Shown piece after piece: positions 54,301 through 62,331 of a DNA stretch of 64,000 bases; position 1 is the first letter of the stretch, and each line of letters begins with the position of its first letter. The notes below the pieces were generated by a model, which made no database searches, was not told where the DNA came from, and worked only from the letters and a program-made list of their open reading frames with translations. Origin of the DNA: Paenibacillus dauci (GTDB lineage Bacteria > Bacillota > Bacilli > Paenibacillales > Paenibacillaceae); NCBI RefSeq assembly GCF_000971985.1, contig NZ_LAQQ01000001.1:186001-250000 (forward strand). The letters run 5' to 3'. The position numbers and the translations under genes were made by a program.

Positions 54301-57300
54301 TGTCTGGTTGAATGTGATTGTCAGCTGCTCATACTCGTCAGGACCCAGCATATGGAGTTCGGCATGACTTTGCTGCGGATGAGCTACAATCTGTCTCAGC
54401 AGCTCGGTATAATGTTCCGCCATCCGTACAATCGTAGACGATTGGAACAGGCTGGTACTATACTCTACAGTAATCTCCAGCATCTCCCCTTCCAGTACGG
54501 TCCAGTTCATCGCGAACTTGGATGGATTCCAGTCCGGCTCGACAGAAAGGATATCCAGACCCGGCAGACGAAACTCCGGTTTGGTAAAATTCTGCACGGT
54601 AAACAGTACATCAAACAGCGGATGCCGACTTACATCGCGCTGAATTCCAAGCTGTTCTACCAGTTCTTCAAAGGGATAATCCGAATGGGTATATGCCTCC
54701 AGGATCGTCTCCCTGCACTGTGCCAGATAATCGGTAAATACCAGTTCCGGTGCAGGGCGTGTCCGCAATGCCAGCATATTGACGAACATTCCCGGGATGG
54801 ACTGTACATCCGCATGAGAACGGCCGGCGATCGGAGCACCGGTGATGATATCCTGCTGATTGGTATATTTGGATAGCATCAGCTGGAATACAGCGAGCAT
54901 CAGCATATGCAGAGTGACTCCCTGATTCAGACAGAGCTGCTGCATCTGGCTATGCAGCTCTTTATCTATATGGAATTTCCATAGTTCACCACTATAATCC
55001 TGAACAGCAGGACGCGGATAATCAGTGGGTAGCTCCATAACTGGTAGTTCTCCGTTCAACTGCTGCATCCAGTACTGCTTGTGTTCTTCCCACTTCAACC
55101 TGCCCATCTCCGATTGCTGCCAGACAGCGTAGTCCTTGTACTGAAGCGCGAGTTCAGGCAACACTTCCCCCTGGTACAGCTTCAGCAAGTCCTCAAACAG
55201 GATGCTTGTGGATACCCCATCCGAGATAATATGATGCATATCCAGCAGGAGCAGATGATGATCCTGTCCGAAGCGGAATAGACCTGCGCGGATCAGCGGA
55301 GCCTGGGATAACTCAAATGGACGGATAAAAGACGGCAACATCATCTGCTGTTCAGCTGCTGCAGTCTCATGAATCTCCATTTCCCACGATATATCCTCAT
55401 GAATATGCTGCATCAGCTGCCCGTCAATCATATGAAAAGAAGTCCGCAGACTCTCATGCCGAGCGATCAATCTTTGCCATGCGCTATTAAGTCTTGCGGG
55501 GTCCAAGTATCCCTTCATTTCGAAAAGGAGTGGGATATTATAAGCTGTAGTCGCTGTATCCTGAATATGCTGAACCATATACATACGCCGCTGCGCGGAT
55601 GAGACCGGGTAACAGGTCTGCTCTGGCGCCCGCGGGATACTGCGGAATAGATTGTATTCGGCTTGGTCCATAAAATCGGCAAGCTCGTGTACAGTCGGTC
55701 TTAAAAAGATTTCATTCAGCGGAATATCAATATTCATTTCCCTGTGAATTCTGGATACCAGTGTCATCGCTTTGAGAGAGTGACCCCCTCGTTCAAAAAA
55801 GTGATCGTGAATGCCGATTTGCCGAACACCCAGTATCTGTTCGAAGAGGGCAGCAAGTGCAATCTCGTTATCGGTTACCGGAGGTGCGAAAGAAGCGGAC
55901 GAATAGGCTGGCGGATCGGGCAGCGCCGATTTGTTTACTTTTCCATTGGCAGTTAGCGGCAGCTGATCGATCTGTATAAAATAGGCAGGAATCATATACT
56001 CCGGTAATGCACGAAGGATATGTTCACGCAGTTCGGTCGTTGTCCATGCTCTATCGGAGACGATGTATGCGCAGAGATAGGCATATCCTTCTTGATCCTG
56101 CTTGGCAATAGTGAGCGATTCACGAATAGCTGGATACTGCATTAGCTCAACATCGATTTCACCGGGTTCAATACGATAACCACGGATTTTGACCTGTTCA
56201 TCTTTTCTACCTTTATATTCAATCTGCCCATCCGGCAGCCAGCATGCCAAATCTCCGGTATGATAGATTTGCTCTTCGGGGAACAAGGGATGACGGGTGA
56301 ATTGCTCTGCCGTCAACTCCGGACGATGCAAATATCCACGTGCCAGCCCGCTTCCAGATACACATAGCTCTCCTGTTACACCAACAGGCTGCATCTGTCC
56401 GGCATGATCCAGGATCAATACCTGATGATTGCTGACCGGTCTGCCAATCGTAAGTACAGGAGAATCTGCATCCAGCCAACCACTGGTCGTTACCACCGTA
56501 TTCTCGGTAGGTCCATAATTGTTAATCACTTGATACGACTGCGACTTGAACTGCTGGATGCGCTCTCCTCCAATCAGCAGCAGACGCAGACCAGGATGAT
56601 CCAGCTCCATAAATTGAACAGCCAGCTGGGTAGGCAGAAAAGCAATCGTAATATCATGCTCTGCAAAATACGATTGCAGTGCGTAAATATCACCGCGTAT
56701 TCTCTCGTCGATAATATGTACCGTCATACCAGCCAGCAGAGGCGGAAATGTCTCCCATACCGAGGCATCAAACCCAAAGCCTGCCAGCTTGGTACTGCGA
56801 TCCGCCGGAGACGTCTGAAAAGCCTGATTATGCCAGCTGCACAGATTCACAAGTGCCTGATGCTCGATCATTACCCCTTTGGGCTGTCCCGTGGAACCGG
56901 ATGTATAAATGACATATGCCAGATGGTGATCTTCATGCAGCGGCTCGATGTTATGGTCTTGTTCCTTTTCCCATACCGAAGGGTCAAGCAGGATGTTCGT
57001 TCCTGTATAAGACTCGGGAAGAGCCAGACCCGGCTGAATCAGTAGCTGCGTCGTACGGCTGTCTTCCAGCATATAAGATACTCGCTGTACTGGATACGAA
57101 GGGTCTATAGGCAGATACGCAGCACCGGACTTGATAATGCCCAGTACACCAATGAACATCTCCAGTGAATGATGGGCCATAATGCCAATAATCTGCTCCG
57201 GTCCCGCTCCTCTCCTGCGCAGAACACGTGCCAATTGATTCGCTCTGGCATTCAATTGCCTGTAGGTAAAGGATTGTCCGTTACAGACAATCGCTACAGC

Positions 57301-58242
57301 ATCCGGCTGCAGCTGAACACATTCCTCGAAAAGTTCATGTACTGTCTTGTCTGCAGGCAGGTCTATAGTTTGTCCACGGAATGTATGCATAAGTTGATAC
57401 TGCTCTGCTGCAGTCAGCATGGAGAAAGTATGCACAGGCAGATAGGGATGCTTCATAACTGCCTCGGCAATCTGGGAGATGTGCTGACAGACCGCCTGTA
57501 TACGATCACGATCATATACGGCAGGATTGTATGAAAAAGAGATATGCAGGGCCCGATCCAGACGGATATGGATGCTGTAGTGAAGATGATCCTCTTCTGA
57601 ACCTGAATCCACAAAGTAAGATTTATCAGTATGGCTTCTTGTAGATGATGAAGATGATGCTATCTCGTTCTTGATGTCTGCCGAATAAGCAGTATCTAGC
57701 GTGTCATGCTCAAATACAAGCACATGATTAATCAGCGGATGAGAAATATCCGCAATCTCCTGAAGTTCTATCGGGTTATATAATGGCTGGTTGACTATCA
57801 ATGCCCAGGATTGCTGGACTTCCCGGCACAATTCGTGGAAAGTTGTGGTACGGGAAGTCTTTATGCGAAGTGGAAGAATACGACGCTCCGGTACAGCTAA
57901 TGGGCCCTGTTCCTGATTGCTACCGGAAAATAGCATGCCCAATACAGCCTCTTCGCTGTTATTGTATTTCTGCAGTACAATGCCCCAGATCGTCTGCAGC
58001 AGTGTAGTCAGCGCGATTTCGCTGCTGCTGGCGTATTCCATCAGGGAAGCAGTGAGATCCTGACCAAATAAGTAGACTACCTGCTCATACTGCTCGGGAA
58101 TGGAGGCATAGGTATCCCGATTTTGCTCTATACTGGTGAAGCGCTGCGGCAGAATAGAAGCTTCTGTAATCCCTCTCAAATATTCTTGCCAGAACTGCCG
58201 GGACTCGTTCTCATTTTCCGCATGGTTGTGTCTGCTCGTCAT
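51301..58242 (-). CDS. Two-module non-ribosomal peptide synthetase with terminal reductase (A-T-C-A-T-R)
   Basis: 2313 residues. Order: a partial condensation-like region (1-285) lacking HHxxxDG; adenylation A1 (about 300-775, YTSGSTGQPKG, NNYGPTE); carrier T1 (about 790-860, FERGGHSLKAM); condensation C2 (about 870-1300, MHHIISDG near 1000); A2 (about 1310-1815); T2 (about 1825-1895, FDIGGHSLSIL); reductase R (about 1930-2300, LLLGATGFLGIHILHELL and YLRSKFEAE). The binding-pocket code read from A1 is DAWFLGNVVK, the textbook Leu code; A2 gives approximately DGFLLGVVGK, close to Ile-type codes but not exact. The R domain should release the dipeptide as an aldehyde, which can cyclise to an imine and pyrazinone, as known for AusA (aureusimines). 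No thioesterase or PPTase gene is near. Confidence 0.95.
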   Translation of the reverse strand: MTSRHNHAENENESRQFWQEYLRGITEASILPQRFTSIEQNRDTYASIPEQYEQVVYLFGQDLTASLMEYASSSEIALTTLLQTIWGIVLQKYNNSEEAVLGMLFSGSNQEQGPLAVPERRILPLRIKTSRTTTFHELCREVQQSWALIVNQPLYNPIELQEIADISHPLINHVLVFEHDTLDTAYSADIKNEIASSSSSTRSHTDKSYFVDSGSEEDHLHYSIHIRLDRALHISFSYNPAVYDRDRIQAVCQHISQIAEAVMKHPYLPVHTFSMLTAAEQYQLMHTFRGQTIDLPADKTVHELFEECVQLQPDAVAIVCNGQSFTYRQLNARANQLARVLRRRGAGPEQIIGIMAHHSLEMFIGVLGIIKSGAAYLPIDPSYPVQRVSYMLEDSRTTQLLIQPGLALPESYTGTNILLDPSVWEKEQDHNIEPLHEDHHLAYVIYTSGSTGQPKGVMIEHQALVNLCSWHNQAFQTSPADRSTKLAGFGFDASVWETFPPLLAGMTVHIIDERIRGDIYALQSYFAEHDITIAFLPTQLAVQFMELDHPGLRLLLIGGERIQQFKSQSYQVINNYGPTENTVVTTSGWLDADSPVLTIGRPVSNHQVLILDHAGQMQPVGVTGELCVSGSGLARGYLHRPELTAEQFTRHPLFPEEQIYHTGDLACWLPDGQIEYKGRKDEQVKIRGYRIEPGEIDVELMQYPAIRESLTIAKQDQEGYAYLCAYIVSDRAWTTTELREHILRALPEYMIPAYFIQIDQLPLTANGKVNKSALPDPPAYSSASFAPPVTDNEIALAALFEQILGVRQIGIHDHFFERGGHSLKAMTLVSRIHREMNIDIPLNEIFLRPTVHELADFMDQAEYNLFRSIPRAPEQTCYPVSSAQRRMYMVQHIQDTATTAYNIPLLFEMKGYLDPARLNSAWQRLIARHESLRTSFHMIDGQLMQHIHEDISWEMEIHETAAAEQQMMLPSFIRPFELSQAPLIRAGLFRFGQDHHLLLLDMHHIISDGVSTSILFEDLLKLYQGEVLPELALQYKDYAVWQQSEMGRLKWEEHKQYWMQQLNGELPVMELPTDYPRPAVQDYSGELWKFHIDKELHSQMQQLCLNQGVTLHMLMLAVFQLMLSKYTNQQDIITGAPIAGRSHADVQSIPGMFVNMLALRTRPAPELVFTDYLAQCRETILEAYTHSDYPFEELVEQLGIQRDVSRHPLFDVLFTVQNFTKPEFRLPGLDILSVEPDWNPSKFAMNWTVLEGEMLEITVEYSTSLFQSSTIVRMAEHYTELLRQIVAHPQQSHAELHMLGPDEYEQLTITFNQTAAQYPKEQCIQELFEQQCRLYPDRPAVIMGERQLTYAQLNQQANQLAHTLIRRGAGYHPGKNQIIGLLAERSPEMIIAILAILKAGAAYLPIDPTHPAERILRMLSDSEASYVISQHRELWTDSDRYDGEVLYLSDQPGQAEPVYSPPIMIQPEQLAYVMYTSGSTGQPKGVMVTHRNIVKTVINNGFLDITPQDRVLQLSNYAFDGSTFDLYGTLLHGAALVLVTREQLLHPVSLIDYMRSQQISVALMTVALFNTLVEVNLNGLTGLRKLLFGGEQASRAHVDKAIRTLGEDVLINVYGPTETTVGAAVWPVNQMLLDQGQLPIGRPIHNTSLYILNTFGQPQPVGITGELWIGGEGVSLGYLRRPELTAERFIDNPWIPGTRMYRSGDLARWLPDGNVDYQGRMDEQVKIRGNRIELGEIEAALLEHPSIQGTVVIALQKDHAYSSLCAYIVANEEWTISKLRSHLGVRIPDYMIPSRFIALDQIPLTSNGKVDKRALPVPHTDGDREMIAPHTITETSLIQLVAEVMEMQPEQISMNDNLFDIGGHSLSILKMIGKSHTIGWKLEMKDFYIYRSFAELAYKIDAGELDSRDEEVSKPVFTPGNPVPIPDVPIQDRMVPPESILLLGATGFLGIHILHELLATTTARIICLIRAEDEQQARDRLNRKLQFYWSSRYDNSKLAQWMNRVEVRHGDMTEYQWGLSSKEMQSLGESIDAVIHTAALVKHYGFYEEFERVNVQGTRYAAEFCQQFHLPLHYVSTLSVSGSYAPESSENLVFTERDLYIGQDYQSNVYLRSKFEAEALLIEEMHFGLDVSIYRVGNLTGRYADGQFQENIQDNMFYLSLKALALMEGAEPAVMQELVDLTPVDICAAAIVRLIHTPGVQERVFHLHNPHYVSYGEICTSWTPYGFKPKTMSSEEMKIQRQKLQSTDEMLVGIVTTLFESDEPVNIRIDVERTLAVLKRIGFTYPVPDREYISKLMAYAVQSGFMYSESSIY

Positions 58243-58408
58243 TATATAGAGCTCCCTTCGCCTGTACTTGATTGGATGGTATGGATAATATTTATTTCCT
58301 TGTATTTCTTAAAATTCTTTTTATTACCAATACAGCATCTTTACCAGTATACAATGGAAAAGAATAACGTGCTAAGCACACATGATTAGAGATGAGAATA
58401 TGAAAAAA

Positions 58409-58431
58409 AGCAGCCACCGGAGCAGCTGCTT
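58409..58431 (-). terminator. Terminator between FAD oxidase and NRPS
   Basis: AAGCAGC pairs with GCTGCTT around a 9-base loop; on the minus strand a 7-base T-run follows. It implies the NRPS has its own promoter in 58243-58400, an AT-rich stretch. Confidence 0.8.
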
Positions 58432-58508
58432 CTTGATTTGAACTTTCTAAAGGGAGAACGTAATCATCTACATATCTTTCAGAACTCTTTTGAAAAACCA
58501 AAAATATT

Positions 58509-59642
58509 CTAGAGCGAAATCTGTTCGATAGCTTGGCTGATATCATAATCCTCGATTGTAATATCCAGGTCCATCTCCAGCGCCAGCTTGGCAAGCTGAC
58601 TGCCCAGATATGGCCCTGCCGTCAGACCGGATGCTCCGAGCCCATTGGCCGCCAGCAGACCTTTCCAGCCAGGTATCCTGCCGATCACAGGCAGAAATCC
58701 TGGTGTGAATGGACGGAATCCTACCCGTACTTCCTGAAAAGTACTGTCCATCAGTCCCGGTGCCAGCTCCAGGCCTTTGTTGAGTACCTCCTGCATGCCC
58801 CCAGCTGTAATTCGGGTGTCATATCCTTCTACATCATTCTCATGAGTAGCTCCGATCACGATCTTCTGATCATCAAAAGCCAGCAGATAATGATCCGTAG
58901 GCGGAATTACAACCGGCCAGCTGCCGGTATCGGACTGATTCGTCGTCTGTAGATGCATAATCTGTGCTTTTTGGAAGCTAACTTTGAAATCAATACCCAG
59001 TGGTCGCAGCAGCGAATGGGCCCAGGCTCCCGCACAGACAGCAACTTCATCTGCCGCATACCTATCCGTTCCAACCTGAACTCCAGTAATACGATCCGCT
59101 TCCCATTGCAAGACTGCGTCTCCTTGAATAAATGCAGCTCCATTTCGCACGGCTGACCGAATCAGCGCATCCCGCAAAGCACGTCCATCGATACGAGCTG
59201 CGCCGCTGATATGTACAGCCTGATAACCTTCCTGTAGTAGCGGGAACTGCTGACGGGTCTGCTCTTCATCGAGTATAGTGATCTCCCCGATCTCCGGCGC
59301 ATTATCTCTGCGCAAGCGCGCCCGTTCTTCCATTTTGCCGATTTTACCGGTATCGGTATGAATACTGAGTGCGCCTACCTGCGCATACCCGGTATCGGTC
59401 TCTCCCTCATTTTCGAGCTCTTGAATCAGCTGTGGATAGAACTGTGCTCCGCCTCTTGCAAGACGATACCAGGCCTGATTGCGACGCTGGGACAGCCACG
59501 GGCAGATAATGCCGGCTGCCGCATCGGTAGCTTGCCCCTGATCCTGCCGATCGATCAAAAGCACCTCTGCTCCGGACCGGGCGAGCTGATACGCTGTCGA
59601 AGCGCCCAGAATTCCTGCACCGATTACAATTACTTTCTTCAT
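58509..59642 (-). CDS. FAD-dependent amine/amino-acid oxidoreductase (DAO family)
   Basis: 377 residues of the D-amino-acid oxidase/glycine oxidase/DadA type: IGAGILGASTAYQLARSGAEVLLIDR at the start and VGFRPFTPGFLPVIGRIPGWKGLLAANGLGASGLTAGP at the end, the usual FAD cap. Substrate unknown; D-amino acids, glycine or sarcosine are possible. It lies upstream of the NRPS on the same strand, but a terminator separates them, so a role in the peptide pathway is not indicated. Confidence 0.9.
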   Translation of the reverse strand: MKKVIVIGAGILGASTAYQLARSGAEVLLIDRQDQGQATDAAAGIICPWLSQRRNQAWYRLARGGAQFYPQLIQELENEGETDTGYAQVGALSIHTDTGKIGKMEERARLRRDNAPEIGEITILDEEQTRQQFPLLQEGYQAVHISGAARIDGRALRDALIRSAVRNGAAFIQGDAVLQWEADRITGVQVGTDRYAADEVAVCAGAWAHSLLRPLGIDFKVSFQKAQIMHLQTTNQSDTGSWPVVIPPTDHYLLAFDDQKIVIGATHENDVEGYDTRITAGGMQEVLNKGLELAPGLMDSTFQEVRVGFRPFTPGFLPVIGRIPGWKGLLAANGLGASGLTAGPYLGSQLAKLALEMDLDITIEDYDISQAIEQISL

Positions 59643-59891
59643 TGCTGTATTTCCTTTCCTGTCTTCTCTATAGTTACACGCTATACTATCTTAGCATGAG
59701 TAGCAATGAAGTCCATGCCGAATTCCCGGGAAACATTTACAAGATAGCAACAAGTTCGATACGATATAGATACGATGACCTGGCATAATGAATATAGTTT
59801 ATGTAGAGGATAGGATTATTGCCCACACTGCAATACGGCTATCATCCGCGCCGTATCCAGACGAGATACTTTTGGAAAAGGAGAATAACAG

Positions 59892-60713
59892 ATGATAAAC
59901 AAAAAAGGAATTGTGATGGCAGCGATCAGTACGATCTGCCTGTTGTCTGCCTGCAGCAATAGTACGAACGCACAGCAGCCATATAGCCCAGTTTCCACTC
60001 CGGTACATACCGCCACAGCTCCTCTCGCTAAAACACCGAGAGAGTCCACTAATACAGTCAACACTTCCGCTTCGCCCGTCTCGCTCCGTCCGACAGCTAG
60101 TACCAGTACAGCGATGAAGACGGTTACTCAGCCGGAAGCAATTGATGTACTGGTTAACAAGCAGAATAAACTGCCGGAAAAGTATACGCCAGCAGATCTG
60201 GTATATGCCGATGTACGATTTACATTTAAAGAGAAGATTGAAAAGCGCAAAATGCGCAAAGAAGCAGCCGCTGCGCTGAAGCAAATGTTTGCTGCAGCTG
60301 ATCAGGACCATGTGCCGCTGGCCGGCGTCTCTGCTTATCGTTCCCATGCTCGACAGAAAGCGATCTTTGAAGCATATGTACGCCGGGATGGTGAAGCCAA
60401 AGCTCGTACCTACAGTGCGTATCCAGGTACCAGTGAACACGAGACCGGACTTGCTATCGATGTAAGCGGATCGAACGGCCGCTGCGCAGCCACCGGCTGT
60501 TTTGCCGGAACCAAGGAAGCCAAATGGCTTGCTCAACATGCCTCTTCCTATGGATTCATTATCCGTTATCCCAAAGGCAAGGAAAGTATTACCGGCTACA
60601 CCTACGAGCCATGGCATCTGCGCTATGTTGGTAAAACAATAGCAGGTGAAATCACGAGCAAGCAGCTGACGCTGGAAGAATATAAACAGCAACAACAAAC
60701 CTCCTCTTCCTGA
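59892..60713 (+). CDS. D-alanyl-D-alanine carboxypeptidase lipoprotein (VanY/M15B)
   Basis: 273 residues. Lipoprotein signal with lipobox LSAC (Cys about 21), then a Ser/Thr/Pro-rich linker of about 65 residues (TPVHTATAPLAKTPRESTNT). The M15 peptidase domain (about 95-265) has the motif YRSHARQKAIFEAYV, the zinc-site signature SEHETGLAIDVSG (His, Asp) and the final EPWHLRYVG (Glu, His). It trims the terminal D-Ala from peptidoglycan stem peptides outside the membrane. AAAGGAG precedes the ATG. Confidence 0.95.
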   Translation: MINKKGIVMAAISTICLLSACSNSTNAQQPYSPVSTPVHTATAPLAKTPRESTNTVNTSASPVSLRPTASTSTAMKTVTQPEAIDVLVNKQNKLPEKYTPADLVYADVRFTFKEKIEKRKMRKEAAAALKQMFAAADQDHVPLAGVSAYRSHARQKAIFEAYVRRDGEAKARTYSAYPGTSEHETGLAIDVSGSNGRCAATGCFAGTKEAKWLAQHASSYGFIIRYPKGKESITGYTYEPWHLRYVGKTIAGEITSKQLTLEEYKQQQQTSSS

Positions 60714-60882
60714 TTGCAACCTGATGTTGTCTGCATATTCTGGCTGTGGGCGTGTAGCCTATACCTGAATGCAAGAAGATACAACCTTCCGGCAACGAAG
60801 GGCAATTTACAAATGATCATGGATACCAACGATGCAGAATAATAAACTCTATTATGGATCAAATATGGATATATTCCGTGCC

Positions 60883-60940
60883 GACTATAATAATAAAGAC
60901 CTTCTTCCGCCAAGGAAAGAAGGTCTTTATTATTATAGTC
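60883..60940. terminator. Long perfect hairpin, bidirectional terminator
   Basis: 24-base perfect stem (60883-60906 with 60917-60940) around a 10-base loop, between two convergent genes. The core GACCTTCTT/AAGAAGGTC is flanked by TAATAA repeats on both sides. Confidence 0.85.
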
Positions 60941-61038
60941 ATATCTTTGTCTGGAATAGCCTGATCGTATATAGAGCCATACAGTATAGTACTGCTCAGG
61001 ATAGCCGACCATACATAACCGAATGCAATGGAATCAAA

Positions 61039-62007
61039 TTAATTAATTCCCAGCTTGGAAGGCCAGTTGCCATACCATGCATAACCAGTACGTCTCTCCT
61101 GATCAATATCCTTAAGCTGATATTTCACTACACCATCACGACCAACAAAGATTGGTTTGTTGGTGTTCAGTTCGTAAAAGCGTGCCCAGATCGGTGTAGT
61201 TACACTTGGATCGCTAACTACCGTTACATCAGAGCTTGTTTTTACAACGCGGATGCCGGTAATTTTGACTGCTTTGAACCAGTCTTCCGCTGCTTTGATC
61301 GATGCTGTGATCTGGGAAGTAGCAGGTCTTGTTTTCAGGAAGGCTACGATACCCGAACTTTCGCTTGCACTCAGAGAAGGTACTTCATAGATACGAGCGC
61401 CTGCCGGTTTCAGCGTAACAGAGTCATGTTGTTGTCCCCATGCAGTCAGTTTACCGCCTGATACAACCTGTGTTTTCAGGATGCAGTCGATACCTTTGTC
61501 TACAGCCTGCTTGCTTTTGCCAGCCAGGGTATTGTCGATAAAGGAAAAATCGCCTTTTTTGTTGGCTACTTCATCCAGCAGCGTCATTACACTGACCATT
61601 GCATTGTCGTTATATGTGATGTGCTGATGATAGCCGGAAGCTTTGTATACCTGCGGCCAGCCGCCGTTGGCATACTGCATAGTCAAGAGGAAGTTGATAC
61701 CTTTGATAGCTGCAGCCGAGTACTGGCTATTGCGGGTTTTGGTGTATTCGGCAGCCAGTCGGCGAATTTCCGTATATGTAGCCTTATTGTCGATTGTTGA
61801 CTTGGCCCAGTCTCCGCTGTTTTCGTCATAGTATTTTTTCCAGCCGCCATCCGCCTGCTGATTTTTCAGAATGTCCGATATGCTGGCTGTGGTACCGTCA
61901 CCATCAGCAGCATGAACCGTAGAGAAGGTTGGCAGTACAAGTGCCATAATCGCTGCCAGACTTACAATTTGAAGCAGCAGCCAGAGTTTGTTTTTTTGCA
62001 TAATCAT
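61039..62007 (-). CDS. Secreted pectate lyase, family PL10
   Basis: 322 residues. Signal peptide about 1-33 (ending STVHAAD). PL10 pattern: DILKNQQADGGWKKYYDE, STIDNKATYTEIRRLAAEY, FLLTMQYANGGWPQVYKASGYHQHITYNDNAMVSVMTLLDEV, and the catalytic-Arg region PAGARIYEVPSLSASES, ending GYAWYGNWPSKLGIN. It cleaves polygalacturonate by beta-elimination, helped by calcium, outside the cell. GAGGAG precedes the start. A cre-like box lies about 100 bases upstream. Confidence 0.94.
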   Translation of the reverse strand: MIMQKNKLWLLLQIVSLAAIMALVLPTFSTVHAADGDGTTASISDILKNQQADGGWKKYYDENSGDWAKSTIDNKATYTEIRRLAAEYTKTRNSQYSAAAIKGINFLLTMQYANGGWPQVYKASGYHQHITYNDNAMVSVMTLLDEVANKKGDFSFIDNTLAGKSKQAVDKGIDCILKTQVVSGGKLTAWGQQHDSVTLKPAGARIYEVPSLSASESSGIVAFLKTRPATSQITASIKAAEDWFKAVKITGIRVVKTSSDVTVVSDPSVTTPIWARFYELNTNKPIFVGRDGVVKYQLKDIDQERRTGYAWYGNWPSKLGIN

Positions 62008-62101
62008 TTCTCCTCATCAAATGGATTGTATTACAGAATATATGTCTGATTTCGCCATTCTGCATTGTATTTTCCAAATGGTTAAATACAATGCATTATT
62101 A

Positions 62102-62115
62102 TGTAAACGCAATCA
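62102..62115 (+). promoter_or_regulatory. cre-like site (CcpA box)
   Basis: TGTAAACGCAATCA agrees with the consensus at 13 of 14 positions (position 10 differs). It lies 95 bases upstream of the pectate lyase start. The rest of 62008-62331 holds AT-rich promoter-like sequence and the terminator listed next. Confidence 0.55.
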
Positions 62116-62210
62116 AACATGTGGTAATTTTACATATTATGCATTTTTGTGTCAATGATTTCGATTCTCTTTTTGTGTAATTACATATATAATAATCAGG
62201 AATTCTTACA

Positions 62211-62248
62211 TAAAAAACCTCCAGCTTCATGGATAGGAGCTGGAGGTT
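62211..62248 (-). terminator. Terminator of MFS gene
   Basis: AACCTCCAGCT pairs with AGCTGGAGGTT around an 11-base loop; on the minus strand a T-run follows. About 85 bases after the MFS stop codon. Confidence 0.88.
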
Positions 62249-62331
62249 AAGTAAGCGAGAAAATGACAATCCGAAAACACAATTTGTATATCAAATTATA
62301 ATACCTATTTGCTTATAGATAGGATTAAATG

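Noticed and set aside
54127-57045. Plus-strand frames of 249 and 213 residues within the NRPS (54127-54876, 56404-57045)
   Set aside because: Shadows of the NRPS reading frame.
59799-60719. 306-residue minus-strand open frame
   Set aside because: Antisense to the VanY-type carboxypeptidase, whose motifs and lipobox are clear.
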